Assembly: GCA_024643725.1 (NCBI GenBank)
Contig: JAHEMJ010000012.1
Coordinates: 186,001-250,000 of the forward strand
Length of the DNA stretch: 64,000 nucleotides
Reading direction: 5' to 3'
DNA from: Crocinitomicaceae bacterium
GTDB taxonomy: Bacteria; Bacteroidota; Bacteroidia; Flavobacteriales_D; Crocinitomicaceae
The position numbers were made by a program, and so were the translations under genes. The notes under the pieces were generated by a model. It did no database searches. It saw nothing but the letters and a program-made list of their open reading frames with translations, and had not been told where the DNA came from. This document shows, piece by piece, positions 7,568-16,771 of the stretch; within the stretch, counting starts at the first letter, position 1; each line of letters opens with the position of its first letter.

Positions 7568-9385
7568 TTAGTGTTGAACAATGAATTTACGTGTTTCAAC
7601 AGTTGTTCCGTTTGTAAGAATAACTGTGTACATTCCGTTTGTCAAAGCAGCTGTGTTGAATGCTGTAGCAGCACCATTTACTGTTTGATTTGCAACTACT
7701 TTACCAGTTAAATCAACGATTTGAATAGAACCTTGTGTCATGTTGCTTTCGATTGTTACCACATCAGAAGATGGGTTCGGGTAAACAGAAAGATTTGACG
7801 TCGTTTCTTCATTCACTCCTAATACACCCATGTTCATGCGGATTGCAAATGCATTTCCATTGGAATAAGATGCATCACCAATTAAGTGAATCATAGAAGC
7901 GTACCAAGGTTGAAGAACTGTTTCATCATTCAAGATGCGAATGATGTTTGTGTTTGATGCATCTACTTCAGTTAATACAGCAGCGAAATACGCTCCATCA
8001 GCTAAAGCAACTGGAAGAGGGAAGAATACGGTGATTTTTCCTGCAGAAACATCCGCTGCTGTCACTGTGTAATAATCGCTTTCAGCAACGTTTCCGTTTA
8101 AGTCTGTTAACGATTGGTATCCATCAGCAAAGAATGTAGCTGTATCAATCATAGAAACTTGGATTGTTGTTCCAGCTGTTGTTGCACTAGAAATTCCAAT
8201 CTCCAAAGAAACCACAACGTTGTTTGTGTTTCCACCACGTAAGTGATACATGTTAGCGAATACTGTTCCAGTTGGTGTGTTGAAAGAGTTAGATCCTAAC
8301 GTTGTAGTTGTTTGTAATTCAGTTGGATTGATTCCGATACCATCCAATGCATATACATTGTTTGTTACTTCGAAATTACGTTTCCCTGTGTTGTTAGCGA
8401 ATAGTGCACTTCCAGAAACTTCTTCCGTTGAAGATACAGTGTATAACCCGTTGTATACTCCAACTGCTAAGTTTGGTGTTTCTGTAGCACCATAAGCAAG
8501 TGTATCTCCAGAGTTAATCGCACCAACACTGTAGTTGTATGTCAAACCAGAACCAAAGTTCACGTTTGCTACGGTATTTGAGTTTGCTGCAGACCCGAAA
8601 TTAAATACGCTTCCACCGATGTCATAAGATGCATCTAAATGAGCAACTGGTGTTTTTCCGTACTCAATTCCTAAGTTATTTGTTCCTGCAACAAATGGAG
8701 ACAATGAACGCAAATCGTAAGCTGGTTGCTCAACGATTTTCACGTCATCTACTAACCAAGCGTAATCCCAAGAACCGATATAACGTAAACGGAATTTCAC
8801 GTTTGCGTGTCCACCTGCTGCTGAAGAGATGTTTACTTGAGAGTTTTCTTGGTACAAAGTACTTAATGATTTGTCAGCATTCACAGGGAATTGAATCCAA
8901 GTTGTACCGTTATCATTACTGATTTCAAAGATTGTCTCAGTGGTTTGCCACATACGAACGCGTTGGTTGAACTCAAGAACCACATTTGGGTACATCGAAC
9001 AATCGATTGTTCCGGTGTAAGTTAATAACGCATCTTGGTTACCGTTATTTGCTCCAACTGCATCTGAATCAAACAATGCGTATCCGTTTTCGTTTGTCAC
9101 TGTGTTGTTTGGGTCAACCCAAGCACCAGTGCTGTATCCAAGGGATGTCGAAGTGCTAGTAGAGATTACCCAATCTTGAGCATCACCTGTTAAGTTCGAA
9201 ATTGCCCATTGAGAAGCAGTTGAGAAATCGTTAGACCAAATGGTAACTTTTTGTTGAGCACTTGGTTTAACGCTAGATTTTTGAATGACTTCCACATTCA
9301 TTTCTTTAGCCGCTGTTTTATGTTTCTGCGCAGAAACACCAAAGCTAGCAAGGGCTAAGGCTGTTAATAAGTAGACTTTTTTCAT
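7568..9385 (-). CDS. T9SS type A cargo protein with choice-of-anchor J-like domain
   Basis: The 605-residue secreted protein has a Sec signal (MKKVYLLTALALASFGVSAQ). Residues about 45-220 form a beta-rich domain starting WSNDFSTASQW and ending DYAWLVDDVKIVE, typical of the choice-of-anchor J / cleaved-adhesin fold. A middle part of about 300 residues has no family I recognise. The last 75 residues (NLSVYPNPSSD ... LTGKVV ... GMYTVILTNG ... RKFIVQH) are a T9SS type A sorting domain, so it is exported across the outer membrane and probably attached to the surface. It stands alone between a terminator and the polyprenyl synthase gene, with its own promoter. An adhesive role is inference. Confidence 0.85.
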   Translation of the reverse strand: MKKVYLLTALALASFGVSAQKHKTAAKEMNVEVIQKSSVKPSAQQKVTIWSNDFSTASQWAISNLTGDAQDWVISTSTSTSLGYSTGAWVDPNNTVTNENGYALFDSDAVGANNGNQDALLTYTGTIDCSMYPNVVLEFNQRVRMWQTTETIFEISNDNGTTWIQFPVNADKSLSTLYQENSQVNISSAAGGHANVKFRLRYIGSWDYAWLVDDVKIVEQPAYDLRSLSPFVAGTNNLGIEYGKTPVAHLDASYDIGGSVFNFGSAANSNTVANVNFGSGLTYNYSVGAINSGDTLAYGATETPNLAVGVYNGLYTVSSTEEVSGSALFANNTGKRNFEVTNNVYALDGIGINPTELQTTTTLGSNSFNTPTGTVFANMYHLRGGNTNNVVVSLEIGISSATTAGTTIQVSMIDTATFFADGYQSLTDLNGNVAESDYYTVTAADVSAGKITVFFPLPVALADGAYFAAVLTEVDASNTNIIRILNDETVLQPWYASMIHLIGDASYSNGNAFAIRMNMGVLGVNEETTSNLSVYPNPSSDVVTIESNMTQGSIQIVDLTGKVVANQTVNGAATAFNTAALTNGMYTVILTNGTTVETRKFIVQH

Positions 9386-9408
9386 AATTAATTAATTTAT
9401 AAGTGAGG

Positions 9409-9440
9409 CGAATTTAACGAAAAAAAGTTATTCATTCAAA
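9409..9440 (-). promoter_or_regulatory. Promoter of the 605-aa T9SS cargo gene (TTCG variant)
   Basis: On the reverse strand TTTG (9437-9440), 20 nt, then TAAATTCG (9409-9416) match the Bacteroidota promoter except for C in place of the third T. The -7 box ends 23 nt before the ATG at 9385. The -33 box overlaps an inverted repeat. Confidence 0.5.
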
Positions 9441-9448
9441 TGAATGAA
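9431..9448 (-). terminator. Perfect 7-bp inverted repeat after polyprenyl synthase stop; possible terminator or operator
   Basis: TTCATTC, a 4-nt loop and GAATGAA begin at the base next to the TAG stop of the polyprenyl synthase gene. On the reverse strand the repeat is followed by TAAC and a run of T, as in a weak intrinsic terminator. The low GC content makes a regulatory operator an equal alternative. Confidence 0.4.
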
Positions 9449-10414
9449 CTAATATTCACGATGGAATAAATAATTGGCTAGGGCACTCAATTCATCTATT
9501 GAATTATTCGCTTGAACCGTTGCCAATGCGTTCATTGCGAAATCATAATGTTTACGCATTTCTTCCTGACATCGTTGTTGAATCTGTAAAGCTTCAAAAA
9601 TCGTTTTGGTTTCGCTTAATTTCTTATCGGCATTGACTTCTGATTGCAGTACATCCAATGCATTCAATTGTTCCGTCGAGGCATATGTTTTAGCGAGAAT
9701 GGAAAGGAGTGTTTTCTTGTTGGCTAGGACGTCACCACCCACTTGTTTTCCTACTTTGTCAGGATCTCCATACAAGTCAAGTAAATCATCTTGAATTTGA
9801 AAGGCAATGCCTAAATGTTCCCCGAAAGCATAAAGTGCCTGTCGGTTTTCTGCTGTTGTTTCGCCAATAATTGCACCCATTTCCAAGGCGCAACCCAATA
9901 AAACGGATGTCTTAAGTCGAATCATTTCGATGTATTCTTTAGCACTCACATCGTTTCGTGTCTCAAAATCCATGTCCATTTGTTGTCCTTCACATACTTC
10001 AATGGCCGTTTTATTAAACAATGCGAGTAGGCTTGGAATCAAATGTGCGGGATGCTTGCAAATTTGCTCATACGCTTTAACAAAAAGTACATCGCCAGAT
10101 AAAATGGCAATATTGGTGTTCCATTTCTCATGAACAGTAGCTTTTGCTCTTCGCAGAGGTGCTTCGTCCATAATGTCATCATGGATCAATGAGAAATTGT
10201 GAAAAAGCTCAACCGCCATGGCTGCGGACATACTTTCCTCTGATGTTTTACCAAAGAGTTTCCCAGACATTAGCGTTAACATGGGCCTCATGCGTTTACC
10301 GCCAAGCGTCATGAAATAGCGAAGTGGGTCGTATAGGTTGACGGGACTTTGAGGGAAAGAAAACGATTCGATTTCTTTTTCAATCAATGTAGTATATGAT
10401 GCGAGTGTATTCAT
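9449..10414 (-). CDS. Polyprenyl (trans-isoprenyl) diphosphate synthase
   Basis: The 321-residue enzyme carries GGKRMRP, the first aspartate-rich motif DDIMD with following [15 protein letters not shown], and the second motif [12 protein letters not shown]. It condenses isopentenyl diphosphate onto an allylic diphosphate in the cytoplasm, giving FPP, GGPP or a longer chain. The residue five places before the first motif is Phe, which in this family tends to limit the product to about C20; that is a weak inference. It overlaps rfbA by 4 bp at its start, so the two are coupled. No carotenoid or quinone genes are adjacent. Confidence 0.92.
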   Translation of the reverse strand: MNTLASYTTLIEKEIESFSFPQSPVNLYDPLRYFMTLGGKRMRPMLTLMSGKLFGKTSEESMSAAMAVELFHNFSLIHDDIMDEAPLRRAKATVHEKWNTNIAILSGDVLFVKAYEQICKHPAHLIPSLLALFNKTAIEVCEGQQMDMDFETRNDVSAKEYIEMIRLKTSVLLGCALEMGAIIGETTAENRQALYAFGEHLGIAFQIQDDLLDLYGDPDKVGKQVGGDVLANKKTLLSILAKTYASTEQLNALDVLQSEVNADKKLSETKTIFEALQIQQRCQEEMRKHYDFAMNALATVQANNSIDELSALANYLFHREY

Positions 10415-11277
10415 CGGCGCTTTAACAATTGGAGCAAATAAGATCCATATCCGCTTTTAACAAGTGGTTGGGCAATTTGTTTCAATTGATCTTTCGAAAT
10501 AAATCCGTTTCGATATGCGACTTCTTCAATACATCCAATTTTAAGACCTTGGCGTTCTTCTATTACTTGGACAAATTGTCCAGCTTGCATCAAAGAAGCG
10601 AAAGTCCCAGTATCCAACCATGCTGTTCCTCTGTCCAACACCGCAACTTTTAGTTTTCCTTGGCGCAAGTATTCGGCATTGACATCGGTGATTTCGTATT
10701 CACCACGAGCAGATGGTTTTAAGTTCTCTGCGATTTCCACTACGCTGTTATCGTAAAAATACAATCCAGGAACGGCGTAATTTGATTTCGGTGTTTTCGG
10801 TTTTTCTTCGATGGAGATGGCGTTCATTTGATCGTCGAATTCCACCACGCCATAACGTTCTGGATCGCTTACGTGATATGCATAAACCACACCTCCTTCG
10901 GGATCATTGTTTTCTTTCAATAGCGCATCCATTCCGACTCCGTAAAAGATGTTGTCACCGAGAATCAGTGCAACTTTATCGTTTCCAATAAATGATTTTC
11001 CTATCACAAATGCTTGCGCTAATCCATTAGGGACCTCTTGAACCGCATAGGTAAATTGACAACCTAAATTTTCTCCATCACCTAATAACTTCTCGAAATG
11101 AGGCAAGTCATGGGGTGTCGAAATAATGAGAATTTCTTTGATTCCCGCGCTCATTAAGATGGAAAGTGGATAGTAAATCATCGGTTTGTCATAAACCGGC
11201 ATCAATTGTTTACTTACCGCTAATGTTAATGGATGAAGACGTGTTCCTGATCCACCTGCTAAAATGATTCCTTTCAT
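10411..11277 (-). CDS. rfbA: Glucose-1-phosphate thymidylyltransferase
   Basis: The 288-residue protein has the nucleotidyltransferase signature [16 protein letters not shown] with catalytic-site [15 protein letters not shown], then [21 protein letters not shown] and the C-terminal YGSYLLQL. It couples dTTP and glucose-1-phosphate to dTDP-glucose, the first step of dTDP-rhamnose and other dTDP-sugars used in surface polysaccharides. Length is exactly that of RmlA/RfbA. The other rml genes are not in this window. It lies between the GLPGLI gene upstream (10 bp) and the polyprenyl synthase gene downstream (4-bp overlap). Confidence 0.95.
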   Translation of the reverse strand: MKGIILAGGSGTRLHPLTLAVSKQLMPVYDKPMIYYPLSILMSAGIKEILIISTPHDLPHFEKLLGDGENLGCQFTYAVQEVPNGLAQAFVIGKSFIGNDKVALILGDNIFYGVGMDALLKENNDPEGGVVYAYHVSDPERYGVVEFDDQMNAISIEEKPKTPKSNYAVPGLYFYDNSVVEIAENLKPSARGEYEITDVNAEYLRQGKLKVAVLDRGTAWLDTGTFASLMQAGQFVQVIEERQGLKIGCIEEVAYRNGFISKDQLKQIAQPLVKSGYGSYLLQLLKRR

Positions 11278-11287
11278 ATTGTTTTAC

Positions 11288-12016
11288 TTATAACCAACGA
11301 AATAGGTCGTCAAACATGCGTTTCCCCCAAGGGGTGTTTCCGTAATCTTTTTCGATTTTCGTTCGAAGTTCTTTTAATGTGAATGCTTTGTTTTTACCGA
11401 GATCAATGGTCATATCTTCTTTCGTCGGCTTTATTTCCTCGATTTTTTTAGCGAAATAGATAATTCCTCCATCTTCTGTTGCTAGTCCAAGGATGGTTCC
11501 TGGTAAGCCACAAAATCCTTCCGGACCAACGGATGGTACAAGTGCGGTGGTGTACCAAGCATAAATGCGTGTGCTATCATTTTTTTGATAAATGGCCTTG
11601 CGACATTCGTATCCACAAATGCTGCGTTTGCTATCCGTGATTTTCCAGTTTCTCGCTGGCAAACTATCTTGCACATACACGTTTTGCCCCATGAGTCCAA
11701 GTACCGTTAATTGAGATCCGGCACGAAGGTTTTGATAGTAACTGTTTTTTGTTGTCATCCACGCCATCTCATCTACACGGTCCGTTGGAATGGCTTTAAA
11801 AACAGAAGCCGTATCATTGAAAAATAGGGTAAAGGATTCTGTCCGAATTTTGTTCTCCTCGGTTACCATGCGTCGCATGCGCGGATCATTGAATCGTTTT
11901 TCAAGGTTCGTGCGACGTTCAAAGGTAATTTTACCTTGCAGTATGTATTGACCATTTGCATGGAATCCAAGGCAAAGAATCAGTGTGAGTAGGTTAATGC
12001 CAGCCTTTAAAGTCAT
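11288..12016 (-). CDS. GLPGLI family exported protein
   Basis: The 242-residue protein has a signal peptide (LLTLILCLGFHANGQ) and the family hallmark FCGLPGTILGL at about residue 170, preceded by ICGYECRKA and IYAWYTTAL. GLPGLI proteins are restricted to Bacteroidota and are usually encoded next to an outer-membrane beta-barrel or TonB-type receptor, as here: its first 23 bp overlap the end of the barrel gene. Its biochemical role is not known. The tight overlap argues for joint expression and a shared periplasmic or outer-membrane function. Confidence 0.88.
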   Translation of the reverse strand: MTLKAGINLLTLILCLGFHANGQYILQGKITFERRTNLEKRFNDPRMRRMVTEENKIRTESFTLFFNDTASVFKAIPTDRVDEMAWMTTKNSYYQNLRAGSQLTVLGLMGQNVYVQDSLPARNWKITDSKRSICGYECRKAIYQKNDSTRIYAWYTTALVPSVGPEGFCGLPGTILGLATEDGGIIYFAKKIEEIKPTKEDMTIDLGKNKAFTLKELRTKIEKDYGNTPWGKRMFDDLFRWL

Positions 12017-14783
12017 CTTCTCTTGTTTTATTGTTATTGAATTTATAGGTCAATTTCACAAGGAAATACCTGGAAATAATCTTTGTGTAATTATCCGTAA
12101 TTACGTTGCCATTGATTTGGCGCTGTAGGTTTAAGTTTTGATTTAAGATGTCATTTGCAGATAGGGCAAGAATGACATTTTCCGTGGAAAGAAAGGCTTT
12201 ACTTAGCTCAAAATTAATGATGAAAATATTGCGATTGTATGCTGCAGCTCTACCGGTATTAATGGTATAAGTGGCGTCGGACTTAATTTGGAAATGATGC
12301 GGTAAACGCCATTCGCCATCAATGAAATATTTTTGCGTGGCATAAGGTTGATTCGAAATACTGGACAAAGAACTCACAGGATTATTGTATGAATAGGAAT
12401 TACCGATGGTAATGTTCAACGAATCTAATTTCAGTTCAATGTCTAATCCAGCGGTCACTGCCGTCGTTTTCGTGATATTTGCTTGGCCATTGATAAAGTT
12501 CGTGTATTTGTTGTACGAACCATTGACATTTGGTGCTAATTCAATTTTTCGGTTGAAAATAGGGAATCCACCGCCTGCAAATACGTTTGCAAAAATGTTT
12601 CCATCCACATTGATGGTTTGTGACAACGTTCGTCCAAATTGATCATACGTGGTCGATGAAGCAAAGGCATTGTTCGTTAAACTTGCGTTTCCACCTCCCC
12701 AGAAATAACGTCCTGAAAGCGCTTGCCAGATATTTGCATTGACACGTAAATTGTGTACATAATTGGGTTTTAGGTTTGGATTCCCAATTTGCACCCTGTT
12801 TGGATTGGTGTTGTCTTGAACGGGCTGTAGGTCATTGATTGCTGCCGGAGATGAAGCTGTTGAATAATTCAAGGAAATGCGTTTACTCATACCTGGTTTG
12901 AATTGGTAAGAGAATTTCGGCAATAAGTTATCGATGTTTTGAGTCGTTACAACTGATGTAAACAGGTTCGTGCTTTGTACTTCAATATGTCTAAATCCGA
13001 TTCCACCAGTAAATGTGTGTTGACGGTGTTCGAAGACTAACATTCCCGTTCCGCGCTGTTGGAAACGTGTATTGTCAAATTGATTTGTATATAAACTTAC
13101 GGCTTGTGAGTAATTACCGATGGCATCTTTATCAAAGGTTTGTTTGTTCTGATTTGATTTTCCAGATTCCAAGTAATACTCCAATTGGAATTTCCATTTT
13201 TTTGCAAATGGTTCCGTATAGGTCACAATTCCATAGTTTGTCGTATTGCCATTATCATTGATTTTTTTCTGATCGATAGTATCCGACAAGGCGCCACTTT
13301 TCAGAGTGTATAAACTACCATCTGATTGATTGGAGCTTGAATTGAGAATGTATTTAAATTCTAATTCTCTGTTCACTTTCTTAAATTTCCTTCTCAAAAT
13401 CGCTTCAGAATTACTGCTCAATCCTTTGGAACTGTTTTTATTTCGTACCCCCGTTCCTAAGTATGGATTCAATGTCTCCGTTAAGAAGGTGTTTTGACTA
13501 AAATTATCTGATTCACCAAAGTCGACATGTAAGTTCGGACGCAATTCAATGTATGTCAATGAATCTAAATTCATCGAATAGGTTAAATTGAAACGGTGCG
13601 ATTGATTTTTAGAAACATTGGCAGATGAATCTCTCGTGAAATACGAACTGTCTTGTTGTAAAAAGTATTGTGATTGACTGCTCGTTACGGCGTTCAATCG
13701 ATTTTCATAATAGGAATAGTTAAAACCAATTTTACCTGTTTTTCCAATTTTGTCGGAATAATAGATTCCCGCTTTCATGGTTTGAGGAATACCGGAAGAG
13801 TTGTTTCTGCTGGATTGATCCCACATCGTCATTCCACTATTGTTTCGTTCGTTTTCCAATCCAAATTTATTCATGTCTCCAAATCCGAAATTAGATTTCG
13901 GCGTGTTTGATGTGAGCATAAACACGGAGATTTTTTGTTTTTTATTGAAGTTGTTTAATAGAACTTCTGATTCATAAAATGGGTTGTCTCGAACAAGACC
14001 AAAATCTGATGCGCCGGAAATCTTACCGAAGTATCCTTTCTTCGCACTGTCCTTTAGTTTTAAATCCAACACTTGAATTTTATCATCCTCCCCAACAGCA
14101 GCATCTTCGTTTTTCTTCTCGTACACCTGAACGGATGCGACTCCTTTTGCACCTAGATTTCGTGTGGCAATAGTGGGATCCGAACCAAAAAACTCGTCGC
14201 CGTCGACCAAAACTTTACTGATTTCTTTTCCTTGAGAAGTGATGCTACCGTCATCGGCAACCTTAATTCCTGGAAGTTTTTTTAGCAAATCTTCCACCAC
14301 GGCATTTTGTCCAACATTAAACGAATCGGCGACATACACCAAGGTGTCTCCTTTGAAGTAAATCGCATTTTTATTGGTAAGGACAGTGACTTCCCGCATG
14401 TTTTGGGTTTTTTGCATTAATTGGATGCGGGGAACCTTAATGTCGTAGTTATCCTTGCTTCCAATGATGTAAAAAGTTCGGGTGTCTAATTTTGGATGTT
14501 CAATGATTAGCTGAAACGTATCAATCGGAAATCCTGTTAAGGTGAATTCCCCCATTTGATTGGTTCGTGTGAAACTCAAAAGCACGGAGTCTTTTAAGCG
14601 CAAGGCCATGACCGAAACGTTGCGCATCGGCACCAAATTAGTCGTGTCGTAAATAGTTCCAGTTAATTTCATTTGCTGCGACCAAGCGGATTGCATGCTG
14701 GTGAACAACAAGAAAGCAAGGACAAGAATTGTCTTTAGTGGATGTTGTTTGGGAGAGTTATTATTTTTCATCAATACGTTCAT
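11994..14783 (-). CDS. Outer-membrane beta-barrel protein, TonB-receptor-like, with carboxypeptidase-regulatory N-domain
   Basis: The 929-residue protein has a signal peptide (LKTILVLAFLLFTSMQSAWSQQ). A CarboxypepD_reg-like beta-sandwich follows at about 38-120 (MKLTGTIYDTTNLVPMRNV), then a plug-like region (DSFNVGQNAVVEDLLKKLPG, KVLVDGDEFFG). The rest is a long barrel of alternating aromatic strands ending with FLVKLTYKFN. It looks like the OMP_b-brl_3 group of TonB-dependent-receptor relatives. It is translated just ahead of the GLPGLI gene with a 23-bp overlap. The substrate is unknown. An internal Met five codons in (MKNNNSP) is an equally good start. Confidence 0.85.
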   Translation of the reverse strand: MNVLMKNNNSPKQHPLKTILVLAFLLFTSMQSAWSQQMKLTGTIYDTTNLVPMRNVSVMALRLKDSVLLSFTRTNQMGEFTLTGFPIDTFQLIIEHPKLDTRTFYIIGSKDNYDIKVPRIQLMQKTQNMREVTVLTNKNAIYFKGDTLVYVADSFNVGQNAVVEDLLKKLPGIKVADDGSITSQGKEISKVLVDGDEFFGSDPTIATRNLGAKGVASVQVYEKKNEDAAVGEDDKIQVLDLKLKDSAKKGYFGKISGASDFGLVRDNPFYESEVLLNNFNKKQKISVFMLTSNTPKSNFGFGDMNKFGLENERNNSGMTMWDQSSRNNSSGIPQTMKAGIYYSDKIGKTGKIGFNYSYYENRLNAVTSSQSQYFLQQDSSYFTRDSSANVSKNQSHRFNLTYSMNLDSLTYIELRPNLHVDFGESDNFSQNTFLTETLNPYLGTGVRNKNSSKGLSSNSEAILRRKFKKVNRELEFKYILNSSSNQSDGSLYTLKSGALSDTIDQKKINDNGNTTNYGIVTYTEPFAKKWKFQLEYYLESGKSNQNKQTFDKDAIGNYSQAVSLYTNQFDNTRFQQRGTGMLVFEHRQHTFTGGIGFRHIEVQSTNLFTSVVTTQNIDNLLPKFSYQFKPGMSKRISLNYSTASSPAAINDLQPVQDNTNPNRVQIGNPNLKPNYVHNLRVNANIWQALSGRYFWGGGNASLTNNAFASSTTYDQFGRTLSQTINVDGNIFANVFAGGGFPIFNRKIELAPNVNGSYNKYTNFINGQANITKTTAVTAGLDIELKLDSLNITIGNSYSYNNPVSSLSSISNQPYATQKYFIDGEWRLPHHFQIKSDATYTINTGRAAAYNRNIFIINFELSKAFLSTENVILALSANDILNQNLNLQRQINGNVITDNYTKIISRYFLVKLTYKFNNNKTREDDFKGWH

Positions 14784-14833
14784 GATTTGAATGCCAATTT
14801 AATACGCTTAAAAGTCAAAAAAGTTCAGTAAAC

Positions 14834-15628
14834 TCAATTCTTCGCTTCACTTAAATTGATTAAAGCTTGAAAAGTGAATCCATCGGGTTCGGTTATTGGG
14901 GAAAATTCCACGTCAAAACGTTTGTTTTTATAGGATTTCTCGTTGTTTTTTAGTTGCTTTAAAATAGGACTTTCCACGTTGAAAGCGACAGTTGTACTTT
15001 GATTGCTTGTGCCTAATACCAAGAACTTTCGACCAAACGCTTCATCAAATCCTAGAAAGCGTGTTTCAAAATCTCCTGAACGTTTGATCATGTCCAAGGC
15101 TGTTTGATGTGAACACGCATGCTTTTCTCCAACAGACAATGCTGACAAGGAGACATCTTCTTGTTTCGAATATCGTTGAAACGTGGCAATGACGGATCCG
15201 TTTGTACTGTAATAACTTCTTTCCTCTGAAAAATAAGGAGACTTTCGTTCGTAGTGAGCTGTAATTTGTTGACTGACTGTTTTTAATCCATCACAGAAAT
15301 AAAACGTGCGTTCGTATTTTTTTCCACTCGTCAAATTCTCAATTTGTTTGATTTTTACAATGTTCATGTCCGCGTCAAGCCAAGCCGTTGCTTCATTCGT
15401 ATTTCCTTCGGAGTCCGTGAAAAACAATCCTTGAATCTTTTGTAATTGTTTGTTCTCGTCAATTTTCTTTACATATTGCTCGAAAACAACTAGGTCTTTG
15501 AATTCATTAGAAAAATCAATGCGTTTTTTTTCCACTTTTGGAGCGTGGCTTGCAGGTTCGTTTTGACAATTTGTCAAGCAGATCGATAGAAAAACGAGTA
15601 GGAAAGGAGAAGCGAAATAAGTTTTCAT
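14834..15628 (-). CDS. Exported lipoprotein of unknown function
   Basis: Using the ATG at 15628 gives 264 residues with a lipoprotein signal (FLLVFLSICLTNC). The ORF-track start 12 codons upstream places non-signal residues before it and is less likely. The mature part has a repeated style of beta strands (KYERTFYFCDGL, YYSTNGSVIATFQRY) and no domain I recognise. It lies 50 bp downstream of the start of the beta-barrel gene region and is read away from ruvX, giving a divergent spacing of about 105 bp. Confidence 0.75.
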   Translation of the reverse strand: MKTYFASPFLLVFLSICLTNCQNEPASHAPKVEKKRIDFSNEFKDLVVFEQYVKKIDENKQLQKIQGLFFTDSEGNTNEATAWLDADMNIVKIKQIENLTSGKKYERTFYFCDGLKTVSQQITAHYERKSPYFSEERSYYSTNGSVIATFQRYSKQEDVSLSALSVGEKHACSHQTALDMIKRSGDFETRFLGFDEAFGRKFLVLGTSNQSTTVAFNVESPILKQLKNNEKSYKNKRFDVEFSPITEPDGFTFQALINLSEAKN

Positions 15629-15721
15629 ACAGACAATCTCAAATAGCAGCGTGAAGTTACGCATTCGTACTTAATTTCTTGCTTTTACAAGCAAATCTTA
15701 TCGAATCCTGTCTTTGTTTTG

Positions 15722-15729
15722 TACTTTTG
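15722..15729 (+). promoter_or_regulatory. -7 element 3 nt before ruvX ATG
   Basis: TACTTTTG matches TAnnTTTG and only TTT separates it from the ATG at 15733, predicting a leaderless transcript. No TTG is found at 17-23 nt upstream. Confidence 0.45.
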
Positions 15730-15732
15730 TTT

Positions 15733-16140
15733 ATGCCTAAAATGCTCGCCATCGATTTTGGATTGAAACGAACAGGACTCGCCATCACGGACGATCATGC
15801 GATTATTGCGAGTCCTCTGACGACCATTGAGTCAGAAAAACTCATGGATTTCTTGATACAGCTGACGCTGAAAGAGAAATTAACGGTGATTATTTTAGGA
15901 TTTCCAACGCGCATGGATGGATCAGATACACATGTCACGGAAAATGTTCGCCTATTGAAAAGTGCATTGGAAAAACAATTTCCTGAAATCAAGGTAGTTT
16001 TTCAAGATGAGCGATTCAGTTCGTCACGTGCCATGGAGACCATTCACTTGGCTGGAAAGAAAAAGCAGATGAAGCAAAAAAACTTGGTGGACAAATTAGC
16101 AGCCACCTTGATTTTACAAGATTACTTGTCCGCACAATAA
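15733..16140 (+). CDS. ruvX: Putative pre-16S rRNA nuclease / Holliday junction resolvase RuvX (YqgF)
   Basis: Starting at the ATG at 15733 (135 aa) gives the family N-terminus MLAIDFGLKRTGLAIT with the first RNase-H-fold Asp; later VIILGFPTRMDG, FQDERFSSSRA (second acidic site) and a final acidic residue in LVDKLAATLILQDYL complete the active site. In bacteria YqgF/RuvX trims the 5' end of 16S rRNA, with older annotation as resolvase. The ORF track adds 18 codons that would precede the promoter box. It sits 31 bp before def, a frequent neighbour in Bacteroidota by my recollection. Confidence 0.9.
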   Translation: MPKMLAIDFGLKRTGLAITDDHAIIASPLTTIESEKLMDFLIQLTLKEKLTVIILGFPTRMDGSDTHVTENVRLLKSALEKQFPEIKVVFQDERFSSSRAMETIHLAGKKKQMKQKNLVDKLAATLILQDYLSAQ

Positions 16141-16159
16141 AACTCAAATAGGAAATCAC

Positions 16160-16167
16160 TAATTTTG
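16160..16167 (+). promoter_or_regulatory. -7 element 4 nt before def ATG
   Basis: TAATTTTG, then CACC, then the ATG at 16172. It lies in the 31-bp gap after ruvX and would give def its own leaderless transcript besides readthrough. Confidence 0.5.
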
Positions 16168-16171
16168 CACC

Positions 16172-16771
16172 ATGATTTTACCCATTGTAGCTTACGGCGA
16201 TCCAGTGTTAAAAAAGGAAGCTGAAGAAATTGACGAAAAATACCCCAATTTATCCAAGTTAATCGCGGATATGTTTGATACGATGTACCATGCAAAAGGA
16301 GTTGGTCTTGCCGCACCCCAAATTGGGAAAAGCATTCGTTTGTTTATCGTGGATGGAAGTCCATTTGCAGATGAAGAAGACGATGAGCCAGATCCAAAAG
16401 CGGAGGGAATTGAACACTTTAAAAAGGTGTTTATTAATCCAATCATTGAAGAGGAAAGCGGCGAAAAATGGGCCTTTCAAGAAGGATGTTTGTCGATTCC
16501 TAAAATTCGTGAAAACGTGATGCGTAAAGAAAAAGTCCTCATCACGTATTTCGATGAAAATTGGGAATTTCACGAGGAAACGTTTGATGGATATGCGGCA
16601 CGAATTATTCAACATGAATATGATCACATTGAAGGAATCCTATTCACGGACCATTTGTCTCCGTTGAAAAAGAAAATGTTAACGAAACGACTACAGAATA
16701 TTACTGCTGGAAGAATTGACATCGATTATAAAATGTCTTTTCCCGGTGGTAAAAAACCAAAAATGATATGA
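16172..16771 (+). CDS. def: Peptide deformylase
   Basis: All three active-site motifs are present in the 199-residue protein: GVGLAAPQIG, EGCLSIP with the metal-binding Cys, and QHEYDHIEG with the HExxH metal site. It removes the formyl group from nascent N-terminal Met at the ribosome. An insertion of about 20 acidic residues (EEDDEPDPKAEG) sits between motifs 1 and 2, which is common in Bacteroidota deformylases. It overlaps the following lipoprotein gene by ATGA. Confidence 0.97.
   Translation: MILPIVAYGDPVLKKEAEEIDEKYPNLSKLIADMFDTMYHAKGVGLAAPQIGKSIRLFIVDGSPFADEEDDEPDPKAEGIEHFKKVFINPIIEEESGEKWAFQEGCLSIPKIRENVMRKEKVLITYFDENWEFHEETFDGYAARIIQHEYDHIEGILFTDHLSPLKKKMLTKRLQNITAGRIDIDYKMSFPGGKKPKMI

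Noticed and set aside
15679-15732. 18-codon N-terminal extension of ruvX
   Set aside because: It contains the TACTTTTG box and has no similarity to the RuvX start; ATG at 15733 fits the family.
16259-16627. 122-aa - strand ORF
   Set aside because: Antisense to def, which has all three motifs.
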